From Apostichopus japonicus (taxonomy: Eukaryota > Echinodermata > Holothuroidea > Aspidochirotida > Stichopodidae), in contig NC_092568.1 of assembly GCF_037975245.1 (NCBI RefSeq), positions 13,913,501 through 13,977,500 on the forward strand: DNA of 64,000 bases, read 5' to 3'. Below, piece after piece: positions 14,430 through 25,439 of this stretch (position 1 is its first letter; each line of letters begins with the position of its first letter). Made by a program: the position numbers and the translations under genes. The notes beneath the pieces are model-generated. The model was not told where the DNA came from. It worked only from the letters and a program-made list of their open reading frames with translations, and searched no databases.

Positions 14430-15370
14430 ACATCTGAATTTACCGTAATAATCAAACCCATTTAGTCATTAACACAGATATTAGGTAGTTTTGTGGTTGC
14501 TTCATTAGCATAAATGTAGTGGTATGCAAACATTGCATACTTCAGTGTCAACTAGCATATTTGTGTTATTGGTTAGCACTTGGCAAGACATCAAAGAAAT
14601 GGCATGGTATTGAACAACATGTTCAGTATGCTATTGTCTACATTGATATAACACTTTCATCTAAAAGCCTTGTTCACATTAGAAAACACACAGAGGGGAT
14701 GCGACTGAATCATATCCCCTGCTTGAGATCAACATCCTAGTGTAAATGCTATCATTCTCAGGGTCAGACCGCGACATGTTGGTCCCCTGTTCTGGGGGAT
14801 ATCAGTTCCAGAGTGTGAACAATCGGGGACCAAGGTGACTGGAGATCAAGGAAAACAAACTAAATAACACCATGCCTGTTCCACTCACTATTAGGCAAAC
14901 TAACCATGGACATATATGGAACTATTAGACAAACTATTTGTTTGTGTACAACATTGTTTCTTGTAGTTCTGCCATTTATTCTTCCCTCTGACCATGAGGT
15001 TTCCTTTCGATATCCAACATACTGTATATATTACACTGTGTTCAACTAGTTTTTAGTAAATAATAAATCAGGTTTGAAGGAAGGTTGTCTGAGAGTCATC
15101 AAGAACTGTTATTGCAATTGTTAGTAATTAGTATTTTGTTACTGCTGTAGTATGCATGTTATTGTTTTGATGTAATTTGTTCTACATTTACTTTAGGTTC
15201 ATTACCCTTTGTGTTGGGTTTCAGGTATCATTATGTGGAAGAAAAGTTAATTTTGAACCACATGTGCTCATAGTTTTATGTTGGTGGACAGAGTTACCAG
15301 ATGGTTCTTAACTTCACAGTGTTTGTGTGTATTACAGTACCTTTATTCATGTTTCATAGTTGCTATACTA

Positions 15371-15495
15371 ACCAAGGGTGGGCTGCTGTATCTCTGTATC
15401 TTAACATGAGATATTTAAGAACTATTGCCAGTAAATGCTCTCATAGCTATTCAGCAATACTGCTGAATAGCTATTTGTAGTATGCACACCCTGGT
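15371..15495. mobile_element. Small TA-flanked MITE with internal palindrome
   Basis: ACCAAGGGTG at the left pairs imperfectly with CACACCCTGGT at the right. A TA dinucleotide lies on each side (15369-15370 and 15496-15497), as for Tc1/mariner-type MITEs. Inside is a 14-bp perfect stem, ATAGCTATTCAGCA, and its complement around 15448-15479. The terminal match is short, so this is tentative. Confidence 0.4.
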
Positions 15496-17067
15496 TATAA
15501 CACTGACTTCACTTGTTATAACAGTGTTATAACACTGACTTCTTTCTCCCACTTTCACCTCAATCTTGAATCAATATACATTGCATGCAGAAGTTAGTGA
15601 CACTCATCTTTATTAGAAATTAGCCATACACTTTGTGCATTCCAACTTTTGTGAGGGTCACCCTACAAATATTTTAACTTCCTGTTCATTGACTCAGAGT
15701 GGGCAATCAGAGCTGGAGCATGAGTTCAAGTGTGAACACTACAGGAGATTTTGGAAACGTATTTGCTGTTAAATTGTCAACACAGGACTAAGAACAGGGG
15801 ATCCAATGTGAACACAGCCGAAGAGCTCCTGAAGCAATGCAACACAATGTATCACACATCTGAAGTTCTGAATTTCTTGTTTGCTGAAATGTGCTGTTAT
15901 ATCATTCATACAGAAGCTTGCAGTACATGTATTTAATAAAAAAAAAATGTCAGGTAAATAAACAGGGTGTGAAGAAAAGTGAAAGAAAAATGGTTTGGTG
16001 CTCATACCATCTTAATGGTAATAAAGACCCATCATTCTGACCCACTAGAGAACTTCAACTCCCTAGGGGTCTAACATCTATATTGTTTGAAATGATGCAC
16101 ACAAAAGTTTAAATGAGCTTACCATTATCATTTCAAGTGATGATTTGCATACAACTTAAAGAGAAATATTGATTTTTAAACCTTCTTTTCACTATTACTT
16201 TTACTAGAAGTTTTTCCATTAGCCACAAGTAAATGAGCTGCATTATTGTGTACATCTGTCAACAATGGTAACTCTGGGTGAAGCTCTGTCACAAATTGAA
16301 ATTTTAGGGATACCAAGTAGCACTTTTGTTTGTGACGGACGTACATTTAATATATAATTTCACACGTGTACGTCCGTCACAAAAAATTGTATGTCCGTCA
16401 CAGGAATTTTTGAATATATTGCAGGGAAGTGATAAAGGTTTCAACTGCTTGTTTACTGATATGTGTAGTTAAGAGTCTTCTTCATACTGTAACATGTATA
16501 GTACTTTTAATTTGCATCCCATCCCAATTCACAGAAATTTTCAAAAGAAAATTACGATCTGAAAAAGTCACTTTCTCTGGGTACGTCCGTCACAGGGAGG
16601 TTTTTTGAGTATTTTTGTAATTTATTTAGATGGACAAGGAATGAAACTCCATAAAAGAATAGTACAAGGTAGATGTTCCATAAAACCCAAATGAAAAGTT
16701 ATCTCCTATATATAGCCATTGAGATATGGATCAACAAACTGTCCGAAGTGTACGTCCGACTTTACGGGATCAGCAAACTCTTCGTTGTTTATACATCGCG
16801 CTATCCAGCTCCAGCGCGAAGAATGGTCGCTTGTGTAGGCTACTCTAACATTTACAATCGGACAGTTCTGCGAAGCCTAAGCTTCGCGGTACTACATTCT
16901 GCTCTGACATAGCTTCCGCCAAGTTTCATCTTTCAGTGTTCCGAGTGCTTTTCAAGTTTCTTTTTACTGTAAATTTGATCTGTGAATTTTATTTCAGTTT
17001 ATGAACAGAACAGTTTATGAACTGTGGTTTGAGTGTGAGAGTATATTTTGTGCAACGCTATACGTAT

Positions 17068-18940
17068 TAGTGCTGTGCCGTTTAAACGTGCAAACGAACG
17101 AAACATCGTTAAAACGTTTAATAAAACCTGATGAACGTTTAAACGAAACTATGATATCAACTGAAAATTAAATTATTGGCAAAAATTGCGTATCAATTCC
17201 CGTGTTTATTTTGTCTACTACGCGAAATAACAACACACAACTTACGATCCTACTATTGTCCCCCCCCCCCCGATGTATCCGGCGATATGAATGGCTTGTA
17301 TGCACTACATTTCTGATGTATAAATAACAGATTACTCTGCGCTAATAGATTTTCTACCGGCTTTAAAGGCATGCACACTGCTTGCTTTAAGCTTTTTGTA
17401 AAACTTACCGATTAATCGGCGCTAACAGATTTTTTAATACAGGCATGAATAGCTTGCGCTCTGCAACGCTGTTATCCTTTTGTGAAAACTTCCTGATTCG
17501 CGGCACATGTGTACTTTATATCGAGCCGACAGCGGCGGCGCAGATAATCCAGTCAATGCATGTTCGATCGAAATAATTACAATCCCTGACCATCACGTTG
17601 AACTCTCCCACCAGACAATACCGGGTCGAATACTCGACTTGGTAATAGTTGTTCAAATACATGATCAAAGGAAATGTGTCAATTGGATATCGTAAAAAAT
17701 TGCTTTATAATATAATTGGTCCAATAAATTCAGTAGTGGCTGACAAAGTGTTCGAAGGTACCAAATTGCACAAGGCTCTAGCCATGTTCGAGGGTGGTGT
17801 CTTGGCGGTAAAATAATTCTCTTCAAGGAGTGAAGAGAATCTACTGTCTTCACTTTGAGTACAAGTTGAAAAAATATCGCTGGCAAAAGTGGAGATTTGG
17901 TCAGCAAATGTTAAAGTTGTTCACGTTAAGGTTCGAAACATGTGTACATCAACGTAACTTACGTAAGCGAACAACCAACAGAAGAAATAGTGAAAGGAAA
18001 CTAACAAAGAAAATAAAATCTATAAGCGCACAAAGAAAAGTTGTCCAACGGCAACATCTGTAATTTCCAGCCATATATGCAACATTTTCACTCCTTTAGT
18101 ATTCCTTGGCTCAACCCTGACGCCAGGTGTGTCTGTGAATAATGGACTGTGATTGGTCTAATGTTACTTTTTGCATTTTTGTTGTTCAACTAACAGAGCC
18201 CTGTTCAAATGTTTTCTCACTGCTACATGTAGGTGTGTGTTCTGGGCCAGCTGTGTGCGTGGCTGTACATGTCGTATGGTATTTTGGATTGGGCAATGTA
18301 CCTTTCAAGTTTTAACGATCATTTTTTGGACACGAACTGTGCGCAATGTGTTTGAAAAGATTTTCCATATCTTCTACTGTTAAATTGAAGTAAAATAATG
18401 AAAACATCACAAAGAGGACAAACACGTTGGATATAACAATTTATTTTGAACTGCATATCGTCATTTGAGTGTGTACTTGTCACAACTACTAACGTTAGCC
18501 ACCAAGGTCAGTTCAATACTACAAGGTCACCAAACTGATTCACGCATAAAAGAAACTGCATAGCCTAATGTTAGGCCTAGCTTTCATCACTCAGCACTGG
18601 TATATGGCATGTGCCGATCGTAGCTGATAATGTCGTCTAGCAGAAAAGCTATTTCTCTTGTTGCAATTTTCTTTCATATTGCAAAAAGAACAGTAAATAG
18701 GAGAAACCAAAGTCAACAAATGATGGATGGAAGCTTTAACTTTGTTTTTTCCAGTATTTGCAATTCACATTGCAGTTTTCTTAAAATAAAAAATAGTACC
18801 GAAATTAGGTCGGAAAAGACCGATTTCGGTACTAAAACTATTTCTCGCGATTTTCTCGAACGTTTAAGCGTTTAAACGAAAGAAAAATGGGCCTTTTAAA
18901 TGTTTAGGTCTCTAAACGAAAACTCACAGCCCTAACCTAA
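17068..18940. mobile_element. hAT-like non-autonomous element, ~1.9 kb
   Basis: The left end reads TAGTGCTGTGCCGTTTAAAC. The right end, read inward, is TAGGGCTGTGAGTTTTCGTT, followed by further TTTAAACG words. TACGTAT occurs immediately outside both ends (17061-17067 and 18941-18947), suggesting a 7-8 bp target duplication with the right border shifted by a few bases. No transposase can be read. It also contains a hairpin near 18797-18832 with arms TACCGAAAT and ATTTCGGTA. Confidence 0.6.
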
Positions 18941-19986
18941 TACGTATATACCAACTGGGCATGGTACAGAAGGATACACACTCGCGATATGCACGTTATA
19001 TAATGGGCAATCACAAAACGTCAAATGGGGACAATTTTTATTTGGTTAGAAAGAGAAAAATAATAACTACAAGGACAATGTATCAAAATCTTCCACCAGA
19101 CAATTCCTTTAACATTTGAGAATACCATTTTAAAGAAAGGAAAAGTTCTTTTCGACAGACAGCTACTTGACATTACTATATTATGATTACATGATAAATA
19201 TATAGGTTTGAGATATAAAAATGTGCAAAAAATGTCTAATATTCAAACTGCCACCATACCATGACAGAGTTGAGTGCCAAAGCTGAAATTTGGTGCATTA
19301 GTAGATATAATATGTATGTGTAACTGGTGTAAATTTCAAAAAATGTTTCAATTGATTGCGGGGTCAACCAGGGTCATGAAGGGAGCCCTCTTTTTGACCT
19401 TTTTCTGGCTGGAGCCAACTTTGGGCCCAAGCCATTTCTTATTTAATGCATTGGTGAGCTTATAACTGATTATGGGTATAGAAATGCAACTATATATATT
19501 ACCCAAGGAATATAGGATTCATGTGACCCCTCATGTGGGCACAGGGTGACCCTAAAAATCACCAAAAACATTTTCGGCTGAATAAAGTACCTACTGTACT
19601 TTGGGTGATCATAACCAGAAAAATAAGGGAGATACAGTTAAATTGAGTGCAGATTCATGAATTTTGGCAAGAAGTTAGATAGAATACCACATTTGAGCTC
19701 TCTACCTGGTACAAAGACTGAATTATGAGCTTTCAAAGTTGGAAAATATCACAAAAGTTACTTTTCATGAGTCGTGCAAGCGGATAATGGCCATTTTGAC
19801 CAAATTTCAACAGGCTATACCTCGAAAACGACATGGAGTACGATTTTACTTTTTTGTATGTGTTCTTTTGGGACATACTCAATCATTCTTGTGAAATTTC
19901 ATCTAAATCTGAGAGGGTCACCTGGGAACTTTCAGAAAATTTGGGGATTTGAGGTGGAATGACCCTCATGCTATCACCATCGCATA

Positions 19987-20014
19987 GATTCCTTGAACCT
20001 TCGGGCAAGGAATC
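19987..20014. repeat. Terminal hairpin of a dispersed repeat (copy 1)
   Basis: GATTCCTTG, a short loop and CAAGGAATC, followed by A residues. The same arrangement, preceded by TCACCATCGCATA-like sequence, recurs at 26316-26343 and 26610-26635, and at 30925-30950 in a changed but still paired form. It marks the end of a dispersed element family whose body is AT-rich and non-coding. Confidence 0.65.
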
Positions 20015-20948
20015 AAAAAACTGGTTGAAAGGGCAGGGCGGGTGAAAGAGGGGCAGGCCAGGCCGCCCCTGTTAAACAGCGGAGCTAAGGCACTGGGCCA
20101 TCTACCCTTTATATTGTGTAGGACATTGATCGGATCCCATCCTTATAACTACACTATTAAGTAGGTCATACGATAAGCACAATTGTGTTTCATTTTCACA
20201 ATCTTTTACAGGAAGCAAACTTTTGGGGTGACATGCGTTGGTGGGACGCAAACATCTCTTGCTCTAGTAACATTACTGCTTTGTTTACACTTTGGGAATT
20301 CTGGCCATTTTCGTTAAGGCTTTGTAGGTTCATATTGTGATTGAAAATGTGGTGACAACTTGACTAACAAACACAGCAACTACAGTGTCTTTCAGTGCAG
20401 CTACATATGTATAACTATTGTATAAGCTTAATTTAGGGAACACGTGAAATTACATATTCTATCATACTTCTAGACCCCTTGCTCCCTTCATCTTACAGAA
20501 TTTGGGTCATTAAATATATTCCTTATTCGTATCTTTTTGTTGGGGGGGGGGGGGGATTTGGTCATTGAGGTTGAATTTGATGTGAAGGAATAACGTAATC
20601 TATGCATACAGTAACATCAATTCAATCAAAAGGCAATTCCACATGCAGTGATTCAAACGCTCACAAATATCATCAGAAAAGCAGCACAACCTGCAACAAT
20701 AAAGCTAATGACCCAATGTACTTCGTTAACTTACCGATATTTCTTCATATTCGGACTCCTGAGACTAATTGAAACCCGTGCGTAATGTAACACTACAGCC
20801 TACAGGACTCTACGTTAGGCCTGTTTGCCTAGCATTGGGCTATTTACAAATTACAGTATCGTTAGTACTAACGTTAGTAATGTCCGTGTCATTACGATGA
20901 GTTAGGATACTTGCAGTTCCAAATATGAAGGCAAACCTTAGTCCTTAC

Positions 20949-21003
20949 CATCTTTTAACTCATGTCGCACTGTCTTCACGTTACTAAGCTTTGGTTCGGT
21001 CAT
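20949..21003 (-). CDS. RPS6KA5: MSK-type kinase (RPS6KA4/5), first coding exon with start codon
   Basis: The start ATG is at 21003-21001. The 18 complete codons encode MTEPKLSNVKTVRHELKD, and the exon ends with G before GTAAGG. Joined to exon 2 this gives VRHELKD-ANLTGHAEKVG, which follows the MSK N-terminus just before the kinase domain. It is the only short frame in the region that keeps phase with exon 2. The long intron after it is not unusual for a first intron. The 5' UTR and promoter should lie just above 21003; the sequence to about 21240 is non-repetitive and less AT-rich, but I see no TATA box. Confidence 0.88.
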
Positions 21004-21267
21004 CCCGCATATGAGAACTTTCTCGTTGATAATGAATATGACGCATAAAGTGTCTTTCAGTTTTCAGTATTTTTTGTGTTGATGCAGCACACCACCTGAT
21101 CTGTCTAACCTTTAACGATTTGGGTGTTGTGTGTCCTACGCACAATGAATTATGTGCTGTCATCTGTGTACTTGCTCTAGTTTCAACTAAGTTTACGTAC
21201 ATAGTCATAATTGCCGGTTACGACTATTACCTTGGTTGTTCGTTTGCCATCTGGCCTAACCAACATC

Positions 21268-22462
21268 CAGTGGTGGAGCTAGGGGTTTTGGTCGGGAGGG
21301 GGGGGGGGGGTGGGCAAGAATGGTCTGTAGGGGCGCTTTCGACACACTATCTAAGCGGAGCGCCACCACAGGTTGGCGCGGAGCGTACAGAAATTTTTGA
21401 GTAAAGATACTCCCTAGATCGCAGGAAATTACCCTTTTCGGGCCTTGCTAATTTGCAGATAAACGAAGAATAAAGAGGTGTCATCGCCATTTTGTCAGAA
21501 AATTACACCAACAGAATGTGAAAAATGTCAATAGGTAGATGAGAGCGCAATAAAAAAGTCAATAATCGCGAATAAGTAAAAAGTAGTAAAAAGCTGAAAA
21601 GGGCGCCAGCAGTCCATTTGAGTCCGTCAGGGGGGGGGGGGGGGAGGGGCATCCGCCCGACTGTTTGGACGCTCCGTCCAGGGGCGTAGCGAAGGGGTTT
21701 TTGTTGGGGGGTGTGGAGAATTTGATTTGCCGACGGATCTGGAAGTGGTGACTGAAATGGGGGAGGGGGTCTAAGGGGAGGGGGTTACCCCTTCCCTTTG
21801 GAAAATTTTTAGTTTTGAAACGTCCTTAGATGCAATCTGGTGTATATTTTAAGTCAAATTTGATTTGCCGACGGATCTGGAAGTGGTGACTGAAATGGGG
21901 GAGGGGTCTAAGGGGAGGGGCTGTACCCCTCCCCTTTGGAATTTTTTTAGTTTTGAAACGTCCTTAGATGCAATCTGGTGCATACTTTTTAAGTCAAATT
22001 TGATTTGCCGACGGATCTGGAAGTGGTGACTGAAATGGGGGAGGGGTCTAAGGGTAGGGGTCTACCCCTCCCCTTTGGAAAATTTTTAGTTTTGAAACGT
22101 CCTTAGATGCAATCTGGTGCATATTTTAAGTCAAATTTGATTTGCCAACGGATCTGGAAGTGGTGACTGAAATGGGGGAGGGGTCTAAGGGTAGGGGGCT
22201 ACCCCTCCCCTTTGGAAATTTTTTAGTTTTGAAACGTCCTTAGATGCAATCTGGTGCATATTTTAAGTCAAATTTGGCACGGAAGAAGCTCCCGTTCTCC
22301 TTTTCTCTATTCAGCTTTCCTTCTTTCTTCCCCTTCCGCTCTCTTCACCTTTTCTCCTTTTGCCGACAGACCCAAAATTTGCCGACGGCGACCAAATTAT
22401 TGGGGGGTGTGACAGCCCCCCACACCCCCCCCCCGCTCGCTACGCCCCTGGCTCCGCCACTG
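21268..22462. mobile_element. hAT-like MITE (CAGTGGTGGAGC ends), host of a second MITE
   Basis: The left end is CAGTGGTGGAGC; the right end is GCTCCGCCACTG. The perfect 8-bp target duplication CCAACATC lies at 21260-21267 and 22463-22470. Most of its right half is occupied by the element at 21679-22450, which inserted 12 bp from its right terminus. The body holds G runs and a GCGCCACCA module that also occurs near 27140, 28050 and 34540. Confidence 0.82.
21679..22450. mobile_element. CAGGGGCGTAGCG MITE, copy 1, with four ~140-bp internal repeats
   Basis: The inverted ends are CAGGGGCGTAGCG and its near complement CGCTACGCCCCTG. The target duplication is GCTCCGTC (21671-21678) against GCTCCGCC (22451-22458), 7 of 8 matching. 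Inside are four tandem units of about 140 bp, each with GATTTGCCGACGGATCTGG, followed by a unique pyrimidine-rich tail from about 22275. A second copy with five units is at 32821-33725. It is non-coding, and 8-bp duplications suggest hAT. Confidence 0.85.
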
Positions 22463-22470
22463 CCAACATC

Positions 22471-23649
22471 TTTTATCATAGGAGAAAAATAAAAAATCCT
22501 CATTACGTAGAGTAATGGCATTTCATTTTCTGATTATGCGTTGTAAGTTTTTAATTCAACGTTGGGGTGGGTCGACGTGCAGGGCTCCCTTCTATAAACT
22601 ATCAAGTACTTCAATTATGTTGCCGCTCAGGTATTAAACAATGTCACTATCTCTTTTCTGATCAATTCATACTGTAAATTGATGATATCTGACAGATTTG
22701 GACAAATTCTTCTATTTGAATGGGGAGGTCTAACCAGGGGAAACCACAACACGACTGACCTAGCAATCATTACCACTGACCAATCTTATGCTGATCCCCT
22801 GTGACATTGTTTCAATCACGTCACACAACCAGAATGCAAAATGCATTGAGGTTTCGATGACTTCATTGCACTAGTTTTCTGCTTGTTAACCAGAAAAAGC
22901 TGTTACAATATAAATGGCCCGAGTCACTATTTTGATGTACAATTAAACAATAAGCACACGTCAGAGCTGTACGTGGCAATACACACCTCCACCAAAAACA
23001 AAAGGGTTTTTGTACTTGTATAGTACTAGCGGCCCAGGTAGAGACTACTAAAAATGAAAACATTGGTCATCCCCATCTGAGTATGTTAAACTGGGTTCGC
23101 TAACACAACCAGAATGCAAAATGATGACTTCATTGCACTAGTTTTCTGCTTGTGAATGCAAAATGCATTGAGGTTTCGATGACTTCAATGCACTAGACTT
23201 ATGCTTGTTATAGTATAACCAGAACTAGCTGTTACAATACCACTATGCCATGATAACAGTGGCGTAGTCAAGGGAGGGGGTGTGTGGGGCGACAGCCCCC
23301 AATGAAAGCTTGTCGCCCCTAGTCGCCCCCTCCCCACTGGATTTTGGGTGTCGAAAAAAATTACATGTGCGGAAAATATATCATTGATCTGAAGGGTTTC
23401 GAATCTCCATGATGACCACTCATGATTCATGAACGACCCTTCGACCGCGGAACGGCAGTTATAGCTATAGTTGCTGAAAAACCGAACGTGACATAGCGCA
23501 TAGGCCGGGTTTTCACTTCTGGAACGTACCCTGATGCTCTTAAAACCGCTATAAAACCCAATTTTCAAGAAAGGAGACAATACTATCGCTGAGAATCAGT
23601 CTATCACCCTAATAATGTTTCAGACGCAATCAACCTTTTTATCAAAAAA
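22471..23649. other. Intergenic stretch, no gene seen
   Basis: No gene is supported. A 70-bp segment recurs at about 22829-22880 and 23103-23155 (AACCAGAATGCAAAATG through GCACTAGTTTTCTGCTTGT). A MITE-like left end, CAGTGGCGTAGTCAAGGG, begins at about 23263, but its partner end was not found. Confidence 0.5.
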
Positions 23650-24331
23650 ATGCATGTTATGAATAACGAACCTTATGAACAATGACCCTTATGAATTGAG
23701 GACCTTATGAATATCGGGCAGACCCCTATATACAGTAGCTGGGTGTGCGCGAGTCTTAAGCCCATACAGTACCAATTACTGCTACTTTGAACCGCTACTC
23801 GATTAGGATTGATTTGCAAACAAATATCATTGGCTCCATCAAGGGCGTAGGAACCGGGGGGGGGCTGAAAAATGTGGAGGGGCGGAAGTATCATTCCGCC
23901 CCCCCCCCCGGTTCGCAAGTCAGAAAACCCCTTTTTCATTTCCAAATGAGAAAAAAAATCTCATTTGGAGCACCAAATTGCATCCAAGGCTAGGTGAAAA
24001 TACAAAATTAAGTTTACAAAATGGAGTGGGTGTTGAAGTGTGCTATATTGCACCAAATTGCATCTGAGGCCACCTGGAAATGCAAAAAATTCCAAAAGGG
24101 AGGAGGACGCCCCCTCCCCTTAGACCCCTCCCCCAGGCCGGCCATCAGTCTTCAGCCCCCTCACTCAAAAGTACCTTCCTACGCCACTGGGCTCCATTAT
24201 ATTGCCTAAATCAAAGCGATCTTTAACGCAGTGAAAATATGAGGTTGTAAGAGCGGGGTCTGGCCGATATTCATAAGGTCCGCTATTCATAAGGGTCATT
24301 GTTCATAAGGTTCGTTATTCATAACGTGCAT
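23650..24331. repeat. Inverted pair of ~77-bp arms (ATTCATAA family)
   Basis: The arm at 23650-23726 (ending ATGAATATCGGGCAGACCCC) is inverted at 24255-24331 with only a handful of mismatches. Between them lies ordinary sequence plus the MITE at 23840-24189. A third related end, CTTATGAATATCGGGC, closes the larger array at 25437, so this looks like a foldback family with several alternative partner ends. Confidence 0.75.
23840..24189. mobile_element. 350-bp MITE (CAAGGGCGTAGGAACC), copy 1
   Basis: It begins CAAGGGCGTAGGAACC and ends CCTTCCTACGCCACTG. It is flanked by a perfect 8-bp duplication GGCTCCAT (23832-23839 and 24190-24197). It is non-coding and hAT-like by duplication size. A close relative sits at 58039-58408 inside the large DNA transposon. 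Confidence 0.85.
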
Positions 24332-24363
24332 TTTTTTCGTTAAAAGGTTCGCTATTCATAAAG

Positions 24364-24593
24364 TATGTATGTATGTATTTTAGATCCTCCTGCAAGCAGG
24401 AACTCGCGAAGAAGCCTTATTGGCTTACCAAAGCCGCAAGCTGACCGAAGTCAGTATCTTACATTCATATTTAACGTCCATGATTATGAATTGTCAACAA
24501 CTCTGTAACTGGACGACATACATTGATCTTGGAGTGACTCGAACTGGGGACCTTATGATTGGAAGGTACCGGCGTTAACCACTGAGCTAACAC
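24364..24593 (-). mobile_element. tRNA-type SINE with Pol III A and B boxes
   Basis: Read on the minus strand, the head starts GTGTTAGCTCAGTGGTTAAC, a typical A box. It is followed about 40 bases later by AGTTCGAGTCACTCC, a typical B box. The body then runs to a (TACA)n-like tail at the left edge. These are the internal promoter and tail of a tRNA-derived SINE. It has inserted into the ATTCATAA foldback array. The head is too altered to be a working tRNA gene: there is no cloverleaf 3' half. Confidence 0.72.
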
Positions 24594-24604
24594 TCATAAT
24601 GGAA

Positions 24605-25437
24605 ATAAAGGTTCGTTATTCATAATAAAAAGGGATCATAATTCATAAGGTCCGGTATTCATAATTGAAACAAAGGTTCGATATTCATAATGGGCAAAAC
24701 GGTTCAATATCCATGATAGACAAAAAGGTTCGCTATTCATAATGGGACAAAGGGTTCGATAGTCATAATAGAACAAAGGGTTCGTAATCCATAATAGACA
24801 AAAAGGTTCATTATTCATAATAGGAAGAAAGGTCCGATATTCAAAATGGAGCGAAGGGTTCGTAATCCATAATGTGAAAAAAGGTTCGTTATTCATAATA
24901 GGAGAGAAGTGCGTCATACAAGTGCAAAATACGTCCTCCATTTTCCTACCGACTTGTACGGAAACGGCATAAACTTGTACGTTTCCTAAAGGGGGTCCTT
25001 TTCCTCATTGTGAATGATAACGAACCTTTTAGGCTAGGCCTATTATGAATAACGGATCCTTTGTTCCATTATGAATATCGAACCTTTCCTCCTATTATGA
25101 AAAACGAACCTTTTTGTCTATTATGGATTACGAACCCTTTGCTCTATTATGAATACCGAGCCCTTCGTCCTATTATGAATAACGAGCCTTTTTCACCATT
25201 ATGAGTATCGAACCCTTTTACCATTAATGAACAACGAACCTTTATCACCATTATGAATATCGAACCCTGTTACCAATTATGAACAGCAAACCTTTTTTTT
25301 TCATTATGAATAACGAACCTTATGAACAATGAACCTTTTTGCTCATTATGAATAGCGAACCTTATGAACAATGATCCTTATGGATAATGACCCTTATGAA
25401 CAATGAACCGAATATAGAACCTTATGAATATCGGGCT
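24605..25437. repeat. Large foldback array of ~30-bp ATTCATAA/GGTTCG repeats
   Basis: From 24605 to about 24905 the strand repeats GGTTCGTTATTCATAAT-like units spaced by short purine-rich runs. From about 25015 to 25437 the same units appear reversed (ATTATGAATAACGAACCTTT). The centre near 24905-25014 is unique. A minus-strand frame at 24941-24636 spells a repeating NEPF/ITNP peptide, an accident of the repeats. The structure could form a very long imperfect hairpin. Confidence 0.85.
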
Positions 25438-25439
25438 GT

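Larger units (their letters stand above)
11777..16593. mobile_element. Outer element defined by GTACGTCCGTCAC motifs (ends unresolved)
   Basis: Copies of GTACGTCCGTCAC or a one-base variant occur at 11777-11790, 11932-11944 (reverse), 11953-11965, 11966-11978, 11981-11993, then again at 16332-16344 (reverse), 16368-16380, 16389-16401 and 16581-16593. They cluster on both sides of the 12047-14429 element. Such clustered sites near two ends resemble transposase-binding subterminal repeats. I could not find matching terminal inverted repeats, so the true boundaries are unknown and the coordinates span only the motifs. Confidence 0.4.
3711..20948 (-). other. MSK intron 1 (17.2 kb), packed with mobile elements
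   Basis: The long first intron runs from donor GATG|GTAAGG at 20948-20947 to the acceptor before 3710. Apart from the elements listed separately, the stretches 3711-6646, 10301-11776, 14430-16331 and 18948-20948 look like ordinary AT-rich intron. I found no further exon that keeps phase. The stretch 19270-20015 contains a hairpin-ended dispersed repeat. Confidence 0.85.

Noticed and set aside
24636-24941. 101-codon ORF with repeating NEPF/ITNP motif
   Set aside because: It is a translation of the ATTCATAA minisatellite; the reversed half of the array does not conserve a frame.
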